Source: Nitrospinota bacterium | Lineage (GTDB): Bacteria; Nitrospinota_A; UBA7883; JACRGQ01 | Assembly: GCA_016212275.1 (NCBI GenBank) | Contig: JACRGR010000013.1 | Coordinates: 1-58,732 of the forward strand | DNA length: 58,732 nt | Reading direction: 5' to 3' | Shown here: positions 51,882 through 58,732 of the stretch, piece after piece | Position numbering within the stretch: position 1 is the stretch's first letter | Layout of the letters: the number at the start of each line of letters is the position of its first letter | Program-made: the position numbers and the translations under genes | The notes under the pieces: generated by a model | Databases searched by the model: none | Told to the model about the DNA's origin: nothing | The model's input: the letters and a program-made list of their open reading frames with translations, nothing else

Positions 51882-53840
51882 TCACCTCTTCGTACACGAT
51901 TTGACGGGCTGGGTTCCCTCCGCGAAAATCTCCATAACCGCCGGGCCGCATCGCGGATCCGCCAACAGCCCCGTCACGGGGTCTATCTCCGCCTCCTCTA
52001 TTCCGTCCGGCGGTTCAAACTCGTGCGCCTCCCGCCCTTTCAGGGCGGTGGCCATGAATTCGGTCCATATCGGCCCCGCGGCCTTCGCTCCGGTCTCCCC
52101 TTCCCCCAGCGATTTTTTAACATCGAACCCCACCCACACGCCCGCGGCCAATTGCGGCGCATACCCCACGAACCACGCATCGGTGAATTCGTCGGTGGTG
52201 CCGGTCTTCGCCGCCACCGGCCTCCCCGCCTTTTGGGCCACCCTGCCCGTCCCCTCCCGCACCACGCTTTGGAGTAGGCTGGACATCAGGTAGGCGGTCT
52301 TGGCGGATGTGACCTCGGTAAACGCGGGGCTTGTTTCTTCGGGCGCGCCCCCTTTCGACCGCACGGAGCGGATGATGAGCGGATTGGCCCGCTGGCCCCG
52401 GTTGGCGAACGCCGAGTATGCGGAGGTAAGTTCTTTCAACGTCACTTCCGATCCTCCCAGAGCCAATGACGGGTACGGCGTTAATTCGGTTGTTATCCCG
52501 TCGCGCCGCGCGAAGGCGATGACCTTTTGCGTGCCGAGCGCCAAAAGCAGTTTTACACTGGCAAGGTTCAGCGAATGGGTAATCGCATAGCGCAAAGGCA
52601 CCGGCCCGAAAAAGCGGTTTTGGTAATTCACCGGTTTCCACGAGCCTCCAAAAGCGGGGTCTTCCACTTCCAGCGGCGAATCCACCAGGATACTCGCCGG
52701 GGTATAGCCGTTCTCCAGCGCGGTGGCGTACAACAGCGGCTTGAACGCCGAGCCGGGCTGGCGGCGCGCCTGCACCGCGCGGTTGAACTGGCTTAGGCGG
52801 AAATCCGTCCCCCCCACCATCGCTTTTATTTCCCCCGTCGCTGGCTCGATGGCAATAAGCGCCCCCTGCACCGGAAGTTTTTGGGGATTCCCCTTGCGCT
52901 TGGCGATTCGTTCCTCAAGCTCCTTGACGCCTTTCGCCACGGCATCCTGCGCCGCCACCTGCATCTCGATGTTCAACGTGGTGCGCACCTCCAGCCCCCG
53001 GCGGTAAATCCCCTCGGAGCCGTACCGCGTTTCCAGCTCCTGCCGCACCAATTCCAAAAAATACGGAGCGTATTCAATGTTTTTTTTGTACGAAAGGGCT
53101 ATCGGTTCCACCTCCGCCTTCGCGCGCGCCTCTTCGGTGATGAACCCCTCGGCCTTCATCCGCGCCAACACGAACGAACGGCGCTCCTTCGCCTTCCCCA
53201 TGTTCGAGTACGGCGAATAGAGCGAAGGGCCTCGCGGCAACGCGCCGATGAGAGCGCATTCGGCCAGCGTGAGATCCTTTGCCGATTTGCCGAAATAAAC
53301 CTGCGAGGCCGCTTCCAGGCCATACGCGCCGGAGCCGAAATAAATCTGGTTGAAGTAGGTGGTCAGAAGCTCCTGCTTTGTGTAATTTAGTTCAAGCTGG
53401 AGCGCGATCATCATTTCGTTCAGCTTGCGGGAAAGCGTTTTTTCCGGGGTAAGAAAGAGCGTCTTTGCCAGTTGCTGGGTTATGGTGCTCCCGCCCTGCA
53501 CCAACCTGCGGGCGCGGATGTCCGCCAGCAGGGCGCGGAAAAGGCTCAACGCGCGCACCCCCTTGTGCCGCCAGAAATGCGCGTCTTCCGCCGCCAGCAC
53601 GGCGTTGATGGCATCAGGCGGCAGTTGCTCGAAAGACAACAGTTCGCGCTTTTCCTGAAACAGTTCGCCGATGAGCCGCCCGTCGTCCGAATATATTTTC
53701 GTGGAAACGGGGGGCGCGTATTCCTCAAGGGATTTGACGTCCGGCAGTTCGGCGAACTTCGCGAAAATGTACCCGGCGATGCCCCCCATGAGCGCGCCAA
53801 ACAGCAACGCGGCGATGATGACCGGTTTGCGGAACGGCAC
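51882..53840 (-). CDS. mrcA: Penicillin-binding protein 1A
   Basis: A bifunctional class A peptidoglycan synthase of 652 residues. An N-terminal anchor (IIAALLFGALMGGIAGYIFA) is followed by the GT51 glycosyltransferase domain (EDAHFWRHKG, QGGSTITQQLAKTLFL) and the transpeptidase domain with SxxK in QPGSAFKP, SLN in THSLNLAS and KTGTT. All catalytic motifs are intact. The start is GTG with GGAGG 7 nt upstream. It lacks the long PBP1A insert of E. coli. Confidence 0.95.
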   Translation of the reverse strand: MPFRKPVIIAALLFGALMGGIAGYIFAKFAELPDVKSLEEYAPPVSTKIYSDDGRLIGELFQEKRELLSFEQLPPDAINAVLAAEDAHFWRHKGVRALSLFRALLADIRARRLVQGGSTITQQLAKTLFLTPEKTLSRKLNEMMIALQLELNYTKQELLTTYFNQIYFGSGAYGLEAASQVYFGKSAKDLTLAECALIGALPRGPSLYSPYSNMGKAKERRSFVLARMKAEGFITEEARAKAEVEPIALSYKKNIEYAPYFLELVRQELETRYGSEGIYRRGLEVRTTLNIEMQVAAQDAVAKGVKELEERIAKRKGNPQKLPVQGALIAIEPATGEIKAMVGGTDFRLSQFNRAVQARRQPGSAFKPLLYATALENGYTPASILVDSPLEVEDPAFGGSWKPVNYQNRFFGPVPLRYAITHSLNLASVKLLLALGTQKVIAFARRDGITTELTPYPSLALGGSEVTLKELTSAYSAFANRGQRANPLIIRSVRSKGGAPEETSPAFTEVTSAKTAYLMSSLLQSVVREGTGRVAQKAGRPVAAKTGTTDEFTDAWFVGYAPQLAAGVWVGFDVKKSLGEGETGAKAAGPIWTEFMATALKGREAHEFEPPDGIEEAEIDPVTGLLADPRCGPAVMEIFAEGTQPVKSCTKR

Positions 53841-53890
53841 TTTACCGCCTCCCGCGCCTTGCGCGCCGCGGGATGCGCGAACCTGGACGC

Positions 53891-54175
53891 TTACAGGTCG
53901 TACTCGTAATTGGTCACAACCCCGTTCTTGTCAAATTCAACGTATAGCGGGCGGAGGTTGAAATCCTTGTAAAAGTACCGCTCCCCTTCCGGCAGGAGAA
54001 CGCGGTCCATCGGCTCGCCGAACACCGCCTCCACCTGCGCCTTGGTGGTCTTCCCCTTTGTTATCCGCGCCGCTTTTTCTTTCGTGATATTCGTATCCGC
54101 CTTGATGTTCAGCCGCTCGGTGGAGCAGGCCGAAAGCGCCGCCAGCAGTGCCAGCACAAACAGTTTTTTCGCCAT
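53891..54175 (-). CDS. BamE/SmpA-like lipoprotein (in frame with the upstream PNPOx gene)
   Basis: A 94-residue lipoprotein when started at the ATG 54175: signal peptide MAKKLFVLALLAALSAC with lipobox, then a small domain (KEKAARITKGKTTKAQVEAVFGEP, ERYFYKDFNLRPLYVEFDKNGVV) of the BamE/SmpA type that tends to bind outer-membrane assembly partners. AAAGGTG lies about 6 nt before this ATG, so it can be translated on its own even though the upstream PNPOx frame runs into it without a stop. Confidence 0.78.
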   Translation of the reverse strand: MAKKLFVLALLAALSACSTERLNIKADTNITKEKAARITKGKTTKAQVEAVFGEPMDRVLLPEGERYFYKDFNLRPLYVEFDKNGVVTNYEYDL

Positions 54176-54682
54176 ATCCTTCACCTTTCCCGCCGCGATG
54201 GAAAGCGGTCCCGGCAAATAACCGGTCAGCTCTTCCGCGACATGTTTTTCACCACTATACTTGAAAACCGGCACGCCGTAACCGCAGGCCGATTGCACCT
54301 GCTTTATCTTCAACAGGAATATCTGGCGTACCCCGTTTTTGTCCATCCCTTCCCAATTGGCGAACAGGCCGTCGAACTTCGCATCGGACGGTTTTACGCT
54401 CTCCCCCGCGCAAAACAGCCGCAGGATGAGCGGTGATTCATCGAACGAACAGAACATCACCGTCACCGGTGAACCTTCGGCGATGTCCTCCGCCGTGCGG
54501 TTGCCGCTTCCGTACAGGTCGAGGCAGGCCGCCTCGCTCGCCCCCAGCACGCGGAACGGGAATATACCCTTCGGGGAGATGTTCACGTCCCGCCCCCCGG
54601 CGGCGGAACCGACGAAAAACAGTTTTTGCTCCTTGATGAACGCGATATGTTCTTCCGTCAACGAATCGAATAGTTTTGCCAT
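54176..54682 (-). CDS. Pyridoxamine 5'-phosphate oxidase-family protein (no stop codon before the lipoprotein)
   Basis: About 169 residues of an FMN-binding split-barrel protein (PNPOx-like, heme-utilisation/general-stress type). The start MAKLFDSLTEEHIAFIKEQK is followed by NISPKG, LDLYGSGNRTAEDI, VTVMFCSFDESPLILRLF and CGYGVPVFKYSGEK. The frame continues without a stop into the lipoprotein, giving a 263-residue chain to 53891. Either the C-terminus is truncated and fused, or a lost stop codon (natural or sequencing) joins them. Function: oxidoreductase or flavin storage, unspecified. Confidence 0.72.
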
Positions 54683-54722
54683 CCGGGAATTGTATGCCCT
54701 ACGCGCCCCCCATATCAACCAA

Positions 54723-54748
54723 AGGAAACAACCGCCGGTAACGGTTTC
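54723..54748. promoter_or_regulatory. Inverted repeat in a divergent promoter region
   Basis: GGAAAC (54723-54728) and GTTTCC (54743-54748) are spaced by 14 nt between the divergent PNPOx and rubredoxin-PsiE genes. It could be an operator. A weak TATGAT lies at 54768-54773 for the rightward gene. Confidence 0.35.
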
Positions 54749-54806
54749 CAAATTCCCGCCCGATGCACTATGATGAAGCAAGCCATTCAAACAAGGAGAA
54801 ACACCC

Positions 54807-55472
54807 GTGGAAAAGTGGCAATGCAGTGTCTGCGGTTACATCTACGACCCCGAAAAAGGCGACCCGATGGGCGGCGTGCCCCCTAGCATCCCGTTTGAGT
54901 CCCTCCCCCATTCATGGTCCTGTCCACGATGCAACGCGAGGCGGGAGAAATTCCACCCCGGCGTGACGATGACGGAAAAACCGTCTCTGCTGGCGCGGCT
55001 GTACTACGCGGAAGACATCGCGTACTACTTCATCGCCTTCATCCTCTTTTTCTCGGCGGCGGTGCTCATCGGCATCGCGGTGATGCACCTTATGAAGGGG
55101 CTGACCACGATCAACATCCTCAACGTGGTGAACGACGTCCTGCTGGTGGTGATACTCCTGGAGATATTCAGCACGGTCCTCATCTACCTGACAGAGCGAC
55201 GCATTTCGCTCACGCCCTTCCTGCTGATCGGGGTCATTTCTTCCATCCGGCGCATCCTGATGGTAAGCGCCATGATGAGCGTGCAGGAAGATATGAGTAT
55301 CGAGATGTTCGACCGCTCACTCAAGGAACTGGTGGTGAGCACCGGCATCGTGATAGCCCTTATCGCCGCCTACTATGTGCTGACGAAGGTGCTACCCTCG
55401 GCGGAACGGTGCGTGGGATGCCTCGGCGTGGAACCGCGGGAAGAGACCCGGCGGGACGCCAGACGGGATTAA
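54807..55472 (+). CDS. Rubredoxin-PsiE membrane fusion protein
   Basis: A 221-residue two-part protein. Residues 1-52 are a rubredoxin with C6/C9 (CSVCGYIYDPEKGDP) and C39/C42 (WSCPRCNARREKF). Residues 65-200 form a four-span membrane domain resembling the phosphate-starvation-inducible PsiE family (LLEIFSTVLIYLTERRISLTPFLLIGVISSIRRILM). A CVGC pair lies near the C-terminus. A GTG start has AAGGAG 8 nt upstream. The fusion would place a one-electron iron site at the membrane face. I know of no settled function for this architecture. Confidence 0.85.
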   Translation: MEKWQCSVCGYIYDPEKGDPMGGVPPSIPFESLPHSWSCPRCNARREKFHPGVTMTEKPSLLARLYYAEDIAYYFIAFILFFSAAVLIGIAVMHLMKGLTTINILNVVNDVLLVVILLEIFSTVLIYLTERRISLTPFLLIGVISSIRRILMVSAMMSVQEDMSIEMFDRSLKELVVSTGIVIALIAAYYVLTKVLPSAERCVGCLGVEPREETRRDARRD

Positions 55473-55473
55473 A

Positions 55474-55495
55474 GGCCTCCGGCACGGCGGCCGTT
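55474..55495. terminator. Hairpin between convergent genes
   Basis: GGCC-CCG / CGG-GGCC stem (55474-55492) with one mismatch and a three-base loop, then GTTT. It lies in the 29-nt gap between the rubredoxin-PsiE stop and the end of the convergent disordered-protein gene. Confidence 0.45.
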
Positions 55496-55501
55496 TCCCC
55501 A

Positions 55502-55900
55502 TTACGCGGTGAGGTTTACGATTTCGCCTTTGCCGTAGGTGGATTGCTGTTTATCCATCCGCGCGGTTTCATTATATGAGCCGGTTTTGGCGGCTTGGGC
55601 CGGTTGCCGAGGCGACATGTTGCGGTCAGTGGCATTTCCGTCGGCGTTGTCCCTGTTCTGCGCCCGGTTGCGGACGGCATTGGTTGGCCGGACCGCACCG
55701 TTATTCAATGCGGCAATAAGCTGGTTATAGTTTCCGCCGCCGGTCTGGTCGCTTTTTTGCGAGCGGGATGATTCCGCGCCGTCATTGTCGGAACCGCCGC
55801 CCGATTTGCGGGCATTATTGGCGCCGTTGTTCTGTTTGTTGGCCCTTTGCGCCATCATCTGTTGCATGGCAACGCTGGGGCGGCTACCGCTGACCTTCAC
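55502..55900 (-). CDS. Disordered Asn/Gln/Gly/Ser-rich protein, sigma-28 promoted
   Basis: A 132-residue low-complexity protein (Asn, Gln, Gly, Ser, Ala rich) with no hydrophobic segment or recognisable domain. It opens KVSGSRPSVAMQQMM and ends KGEIVNLTA. A GTG start has GGAGG 5 nt upstream. A close FliA promoter match lies just upstream, so it is probably made with late flagellar proteins. Such a sequence could be exported by the flagellar apparatus or act like a hook-length or anti-sigma helper. No homolog is recognised. Confidence 0.7.
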   Translation of the reverse strand: MKVSGSRPSVAMQQMMAQRANKQNNGANNARKSGGGSDNDGAESSRSQKSDQTGGGNYNQLIAALNNGAVRPTNAVRNRAQNRDNADGNATDRNMSPRQPAQAAKTGSYNETARMDKQQSTYGKGEIVNLTA

Positions 55901-55938
55901 TCACACCTCCGATAAGACCCACAAAGCACAACGGTTTC

Positions 55939-55965
55939 TTATCGGAAGCTTTTGGGGAAACTGTA
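55939..55965 (-). promoter_or_regulatory. Sigma-28 (FliA) promoter of the disordered protein
   Basis: On the minus strand TACAGTTT (55965-55958), exactly 11 nt, TCCGATAA (55946-55939) matches the FliA consensus at 14 of 16 positions with the correct spacing. The predicted start is about 30 nt before the GTG. The same consensus type governs flgM at 14362. Confidence 0.82.
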
Positions 55966-56010
55966 CCCCGGTCAGTCAAACTATCGCTCCCTGATGATAT
56001 TCCCTCTGGC

Positions 56011-56034
56011 GTTATATAACACGATGCGTTATAT
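56011..56034. promoter_or_regulatory. Operator-like repeats before higBA
   Basis: A perfect palindrome GTTATATAAC (56011-56020) and a second GCGTTATAT (56026-56034) lie 13 nt or more before the higB ATG and overlap AT-rich -10-like sequence. Autoregulation by HigA or HigBA would be typical for such a position. Confidence 0.5.
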
Positions 56035-56046
56035 TGCCCCCAAGGC

Positions 56047-56328
56047 ATGATAAGAGCGTTTGGGTGCGCCAAAACACGGGAGCTGTTCGCCACCGGAAAG
56101 AGCAGGCATTTCCCAATGGCGGTTTGCAAAGTGGGATTGCGCAAACTTGATTACCTTCATGCCGCGAAACGGCTGGACGACCTTGCAAGGGTGCCGGGCC
56201 ACAGGCTGGAAGCGTTAAAAGGCAATTACAAAGGGTTTTACAGTATCAGGATAAACGACCAGTTCCGCATCGTGTTCCGCTTTGCGGAATCGGATGCGTA
56301 TGACGTAAAGATAACCGATTACCATTAA
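56047..56328 (+). CDS. higB: HigB-type toxin
   Basis: A 93-residue RelE/ParE-superfamily toxin of the host-killing (HigB) type: MIRAFGCAKTRELF, AVCKVGLRKLDYLHAAKRLDDL, GNYKGFYSIRINDQFRIVFRF, the last holding conserved basic/aromatic residues. Known HigB toxins cleave mRNA on the ribosome. It is upstream of its antitoxin gene (15-nt gap), the usual reversed order for HigBA. Likely horizontally acquired. Confidence 0.93.
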   Translation: MIRAFGCAKTRELFATGKSRHFPMAVCKVGLRKLDYLHAAKRLDDLARVPGHRLEALKGNYKGFYSIRINDQFRIVFRFAESDAYDVKITDYH

Positions 56329-56343
56329 GAACGGGAGCCAGCG

Positions 56344-56652
56344 ATGGATATGAAAAGGAAGCCGACCCATCCGGGAGAGATTTTGCGCGAGGATTTCTTA
56401 AAACCCCTCAACCTTACCCAAGTGGAGTTGGCAAAGGCTTTGGGAACCGCTTTCCGCACAATTAATGAAATCGTGAACGAGCGGCGCAACCTTAGCCCGG
56501 AAATGGCCGTAAAACTTGCCCGCTACTTTGGGACTTCCGAGGAAGTATGGCTGAACCTGCAAAACCAGCATGACATCTACCGGGTAAAAACAAGAAATAG
56601 GAAAATGCTGGTGAGCATTAAGCCCCTTCGAACCGCACACGCCGCACGTTAG
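56344..56652 (+). CDS. higA: HigA-type antitoxin
   Basis: A 102-residue HTH_3/XRE-type antitoxin: HPGEILREDFLKPLNLTQVELAKALG (HTH about 15-45), then LARYFGTSEEVWLNLQNQHDIYR. It neutralises HigB and represses the operon through its helix-turn-helix. GGGAG lies 7 nt before the ATG. The 130 nt after it to 56782 shows no gene. Confidence 0.93.
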   Translation: MDMKRKPTHPGEILREDFLKPLNLTQVELAKALGTAFRTINEIVNERRNLSPEMAVKLARYFGTSEEVWLNLQNQHDIYRVKTRNRKMLVSIKPLRTAHAAR

Positions 56653-56782
56653 CCTTTTTCCATTTGCGGGTGAGCGCGGATCAACAAACATTGACGCGCA
56701 AAAACGCATTGTGGCGCGACAATGGTCGGCGCTTCGCTCCGATGCACTGGCTAAAGCCCGTACCCACCCAAGTTAAAATGCT

Positions 56783-57685
56783 TCAAACCGTTTCCTTCAG
56801 GTAGGCCAGGTTCTCCGCGTTGAACGGCGTCGGCGCGATATCGAAGAACTTTATATATTCCGTTTCCGGCACGCGGTTGCCCGCCATCAGCATCTCGATC
56901 TCGTCGGCGGTGGCGGGAAAAAACGCGAAAGAGCCGAGCAGGGAAAATACCGGCTTCGCCAAAAACCACGGCACCGGCAGTTTCGCCCGCGGCGTTTTCC
57001 CCATGCCGATGAAGATAAGGTTCAGGATCTCGCGGTACGAGTAGGCCACATCGCCGCCCAAATGGAACGTCTTGCCGATGCTAGCGGGATTATCCAACGC
57101 CCCCGCGAACGCCGCCGCCACGTCTTTCGCGTGTATCGGCTGGAGCCGGTAGTTGCCGTCGCCGAACACCGGAATGACCGGCGCGAATTTGAACGAGCGG
57201 CCCAGTTGGGTACAGAACTCTATTTTCCCTTCCGGCGGTTTGCCGAAAACGACCGACGGGCGGAAAATGGTCCAATCCAGCCCCGAAACGCGCACCAATT
57301 CCTCGCCCTGCGCCTTAGTCGTTTGATATTCCGCAATGCCGTCCGGCGACGCGCCATTGGCGCTCATCTGGATGAACCGCTTTACCCCCGCTTTGCGCGT
57401 GGCATCCAGCAGGTTCCGGGTGGCCTCCACATGGAACCGGGGGAACGTTATCCCCCGTGAAGGGAAGGCGCGGATGATCCCGATGAGGTTGATTACCGCG
57501 TCATGCCTTTCCAGTGCGCCAGCCATGCTGGCGGGTTCCAGAGCGTCCCCTCTCCAGTTTTCTGCAGAAGAGGTGCGCCGGGTGGTGCTTCTTGACAGGC
57601 AGGTAACCCGGTGTCCACGGGCGGTCAGCGCGTCTATCAAGTACGAACCGATGAACCCTGAACCTCCCGCGACCAACACTTTCAT
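56783..57685 (-). CDS. NDUFA9-like NAD(P)-binding protein
   Basis: A 300-residue atypical SDR (NAD-dependent epimerase family) with GGSGFIGSYLIDAL at the N-terminus. The sequences TIFRPSVVFGKP, FAPVIPVFGDGNYRLQPIHAKDVA and FHLGGDVAYSYREILN match the complex-I NDUFA9-like group. A catalytic Tyr-Lys pair (EYQTTKAQGE) is present. The role could be quinone-linked redox or an assembly factor. The ATG has GGAGG 9 nt upstream. Confidence 0.9.
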   Translation of the reverse strand: MKVLVAGGSGFIGSYLIDALTARGHRVTCLSRSTTRRTSSAENWRGDALEPASMAGALERHDAVINLIGIIRAFPSRGITFPRFHVEATRNLLDATRKAGVKRFIQMSANGASPDGIAEYQTTKAQGEELVRVSGLDWTIFRPSVVFGKPPEGKIEFCTQLGRSFKFAPVIPVFGDGNYRLQPIHAKDVAAAFAGALDNPASIGKTFHLGGDVAYSYREILNLIFIGMGKTPRAKLPVPWFLAKPVFSLLGSFAFFPATADEIEMLMAGNRVPETEYIKFFDIAPTPFNAENLAYLKETV

Positions 57686-57803
57686 CCTTGGTGCCCTCCG
57701 GCATTGCTGTTTTCATGGTGTTCATGGAATCGCTCCAACGCGAGGTGACGTAATTTGAAGTTGCCTTGAAATAGGTCTTGAACTCTTCCCACAACGCTTT
57801 CAT
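57501..57803 (-). CDS. Possible small protein overlapping the NDUFA9-like start
   Basis: A 100-codon frame whose first 39 codons, upstream of the neighbour's start, read like a real amphipathic protein (MKALWEEFKTYFKATSNY), with a GGTGA-type site ahead. The rest lies inside the NDUFA9-like gene and looks like out-of-frame translation. It may be a short gene with a frameshift, or an unused frame. Confidence 0.25.
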   Translation of the reverse strand: MKALWEEFKTYFKATSNYVTSRWSDSMNTMKTAMPEGTKDESVGRGRFRVHRFVLDRRADRPWTPGYLPVKKHHPAHLFCRKLERGRSGTRQHGWRTGKA

Positions 57804-57892
57804 AAGCGTTCACCGCCTTTCCGGCCACGCAACTCCCCTTTCAGGGGGAATCCGCCGCCAAACGACTTGTTAAGGGGCGTTCGTTCTCCTGC

Positions 57893-58297
57893 CTAAATCT
57901 TACGCTTCGGGAGGCCGGAGGTCAATGCCGACCGTACCTCTTCCGGCATCCGTATCGGCTTTATGTCGCGGTTCACGCAGGCCATCCGCGTGGAGCCGGT
58001 GACAAGCAGTACGTCGTCCCCTTTGCGCCGGATGGTGTAATGCACCGTGAAACTGCTCCCCTTCACCCCTTCGATGAGGGTGTTCACCTCCAGCGTGTCG
58101 CCGTAGAACGCGGGGGACTTGTAATGGATGGTTGCGTCCACCACGGTGAAGATGATCCCGATCTTTTGCAGGCCCGCCAGCGAGACCTTGCGGTCCGAAA
58201 GGAACTGTGTGCGGGCGCGTTCGAAGTAGCGCAGGTAATTGGCGTAATAGACTACGCCGCCGCAGTCGGTGTCCTCATAATAGACTTTTATCTCCAC
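57893..58297 (-). CDS. ybgC: YbgC-type acyl-CoA thioesterase
   Basis: A 134-residue hot-dog-fold thioesterase with the signature YYEDTDCGGVVYYANYLRYFERAR including the catalytic Asp. YbgC hydrolyses short-chain acyl-CoAs and in E. coli associates with the Tol-Pal region; no tol genes are seen here. The GTG start has GGAGG 9 nt upstream. It overlaps the mazG stop by 23 nt. Confidence 0.93.
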   Translation of the reverse strand: MEIKVYYEDTDCGGVVYYANYLRYFERARTQFLSDRKVSLAGLQKIGIIFTVVDATIHYKSPAFYGDTLEVNTLIEGVKGSSFTVHYTIRRKGDDVLLVTGSTRMACVNRDIKPIRMPEEVRSALTSGLPKRKI

Positions 58298-58732
58298 GTT
58301 TTTCCGCCTCCTTCGCCCGTTGCCAAATCGCTTCCATCTCGTCCAGCGTGGCGTGGGTGATGTCCTTGCCGCGCCGCTTGAACTCCTTCTCTATCTCGCC
58401 GAAACGGTATATGAACTTGTCTATCGAGCCGCGCAGGGCGTCGTCAGCGTCCACGTCAATGAAGCGGCCCAAGTTCACGAGGGCGATCATCACGTCCCCC
58501 ATTTCCTCCTTCATCCCCGCATGGTCTTTATTATGCCTCGCTTCCATCAATTCCCGCCACTCTTCTTCCACCTTCTTCCATACGTCCTCGCTGTGGGGCC
58601 AATCGAACCCCACCCGCGCGGCGCGCTCCTGCAACCGTTTGGCGCGGATGAGCGTGGGCAGTTGCTTCGGGATGCCGTCCAGCACCGATTCGCGCTGTTT
58701 TTCGCCGCTCTTTATCTTCTCCCACTTTTGCA
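58275..58732 (-). CDS. mazG: MazG nucleoside triphosphate pyrophosphohydrolase (C-terminal part)
   Basis: The visible 151 residues are the C-terminal MazG domain, reading in from the right edge of the window: ESVLDGIPKQLPTLIRAKRLQERAARVGFDW, then the metal-binding EEEWRELMEA and EEMGDVMIALVNLGRF helices. The frame continues beyond 58732, so the N-terminal domain is outside. MazG degrades aberrant or canonical NTPs. The 23-nt overlap with ybgC indicates an operon. Confidence 0.9.
   Translation of the reverse strand, partial: QKWEKIKSGEKQRESVLDGIPKQLPTLIRAKRLQERAARVGFDWPHSEDVWKKVEEEWRELMEARHNKDHAGMKEEMGDVMIALVNLGRFIDVDADDALRGSIDKFIYRFGEIEKEFKRRGKDITHATLDEMEAIWQRAKEAEKRGDKSLL

Noticed and set aside
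55909..55945. CCGATAAG/CTTATCGG hairpin as an RNA thermometer over the ribosome site
   Set aside because: The left arm is the sigma-28 -10 element and would not be in the transcript, so the hairpin cannot form in that mRNA.

Overview
The window is 58.7 kb of GC-rich (about 60%), densely packed bacterial chromosome. Lipoproteins with lipoboxes, RlpA, a BamE-like lipoprotein, a class A penicillin-binding protein and a flagellin point to a flagellated Gram-negative cell. A KorAB 2-oxoacid:ferredoxin oxidoreductase, rubredoxins, a two-helix diiron-type protein and an Fe/Mn superoxide dismutase suggest low-potential, anaerobic or microaerophilic metabolism with oxygen defence. The many PAS/GAF kinases, response regulators and HD-GYP proteins recall Deltaproteobacteria- or Nitrospinota-like lineages. 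No rRNA or other decisive marker is present, so I do not assign a phylum.

Layout. 1-4.7 kb: response regulators (CheY-TPR, NtrC-type, HD-GYP) around a small redox operon (DUF2231-like membrane protein, two-helix ferritin-like protein, 53-residue rubredoxin). 4.7-9.7 kb: tilS, a tautomerase, a cyclic-nucleotide-binding protein, a FlgO-like lipoprotein, trpF and a secreted FN3 protein. 9.8-13.2 kb: korAB and superoxide dismutase. 13.2-19.6 kb: exported proteins, flgM behind a near-consensus sigma-28 promoter, a ubiX/MBL/membrane-protein operon and a purine phosphoribosyltransferase. 19.9-28.2 kb: a six-sensor hybrid kinase, then ispF-gltX-cysS-rlmB, with a GxxExxY gene bounded by terminal inverted repeats between cysS and rlmB. 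28.2-38 kb: an exported deaminase-like protein, flagellin, a kinase/REC/HD-GYP cluster, and a STAS-CheW-short Hsp70-QueD operon. 38-46 kb: methyltransferase, NmrA-like reductase, a NitT/TauT-like ABC transporter (fused permease plus ATPase, no binding protein), a sirtuin and a kinase. 46-58.7 kb: leuS, a retropepsin-like protein, rlpA, ridA, a glycosyltransferase, PBP1A, an in-frame PNPOx/lipoprotein pair, a rubredoxin-PsiE fusion, a sigma-28-promoted disordered protein, higBA, an NDUFA9-like protein, ybgC and mazG.

Common themes. Signalling genes make up roughly a third of the coding sequence. Two loci (flgM and the disordered protein at 55.5-55.9 kb) carry sigma-28 promoter matches with the exact 11-nt spacer, tying them to late flagellar expression. 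Several dispersed non-coding elements interrupt this otherwise compact genome: two copies of a triple-hairpin element between convergent genes, a family of short terminal-inverted-repeat elements (one carrying the GxxExxY gene), and single palindromic elements, two of which have been absorbed into the 5' ends of coding genes.

The most unusual observations are the rubredoxin-PsiE membrane fusion, the exported deaminase-like protein, the sigma-28-driven disordered protein, the PNPOx-lipoprotein frame sharing, the ABC ATPase without its H-loop histidine, and the two structured repeat families. I saw no CRISPR array, prophage, transposase or tRNA gene.
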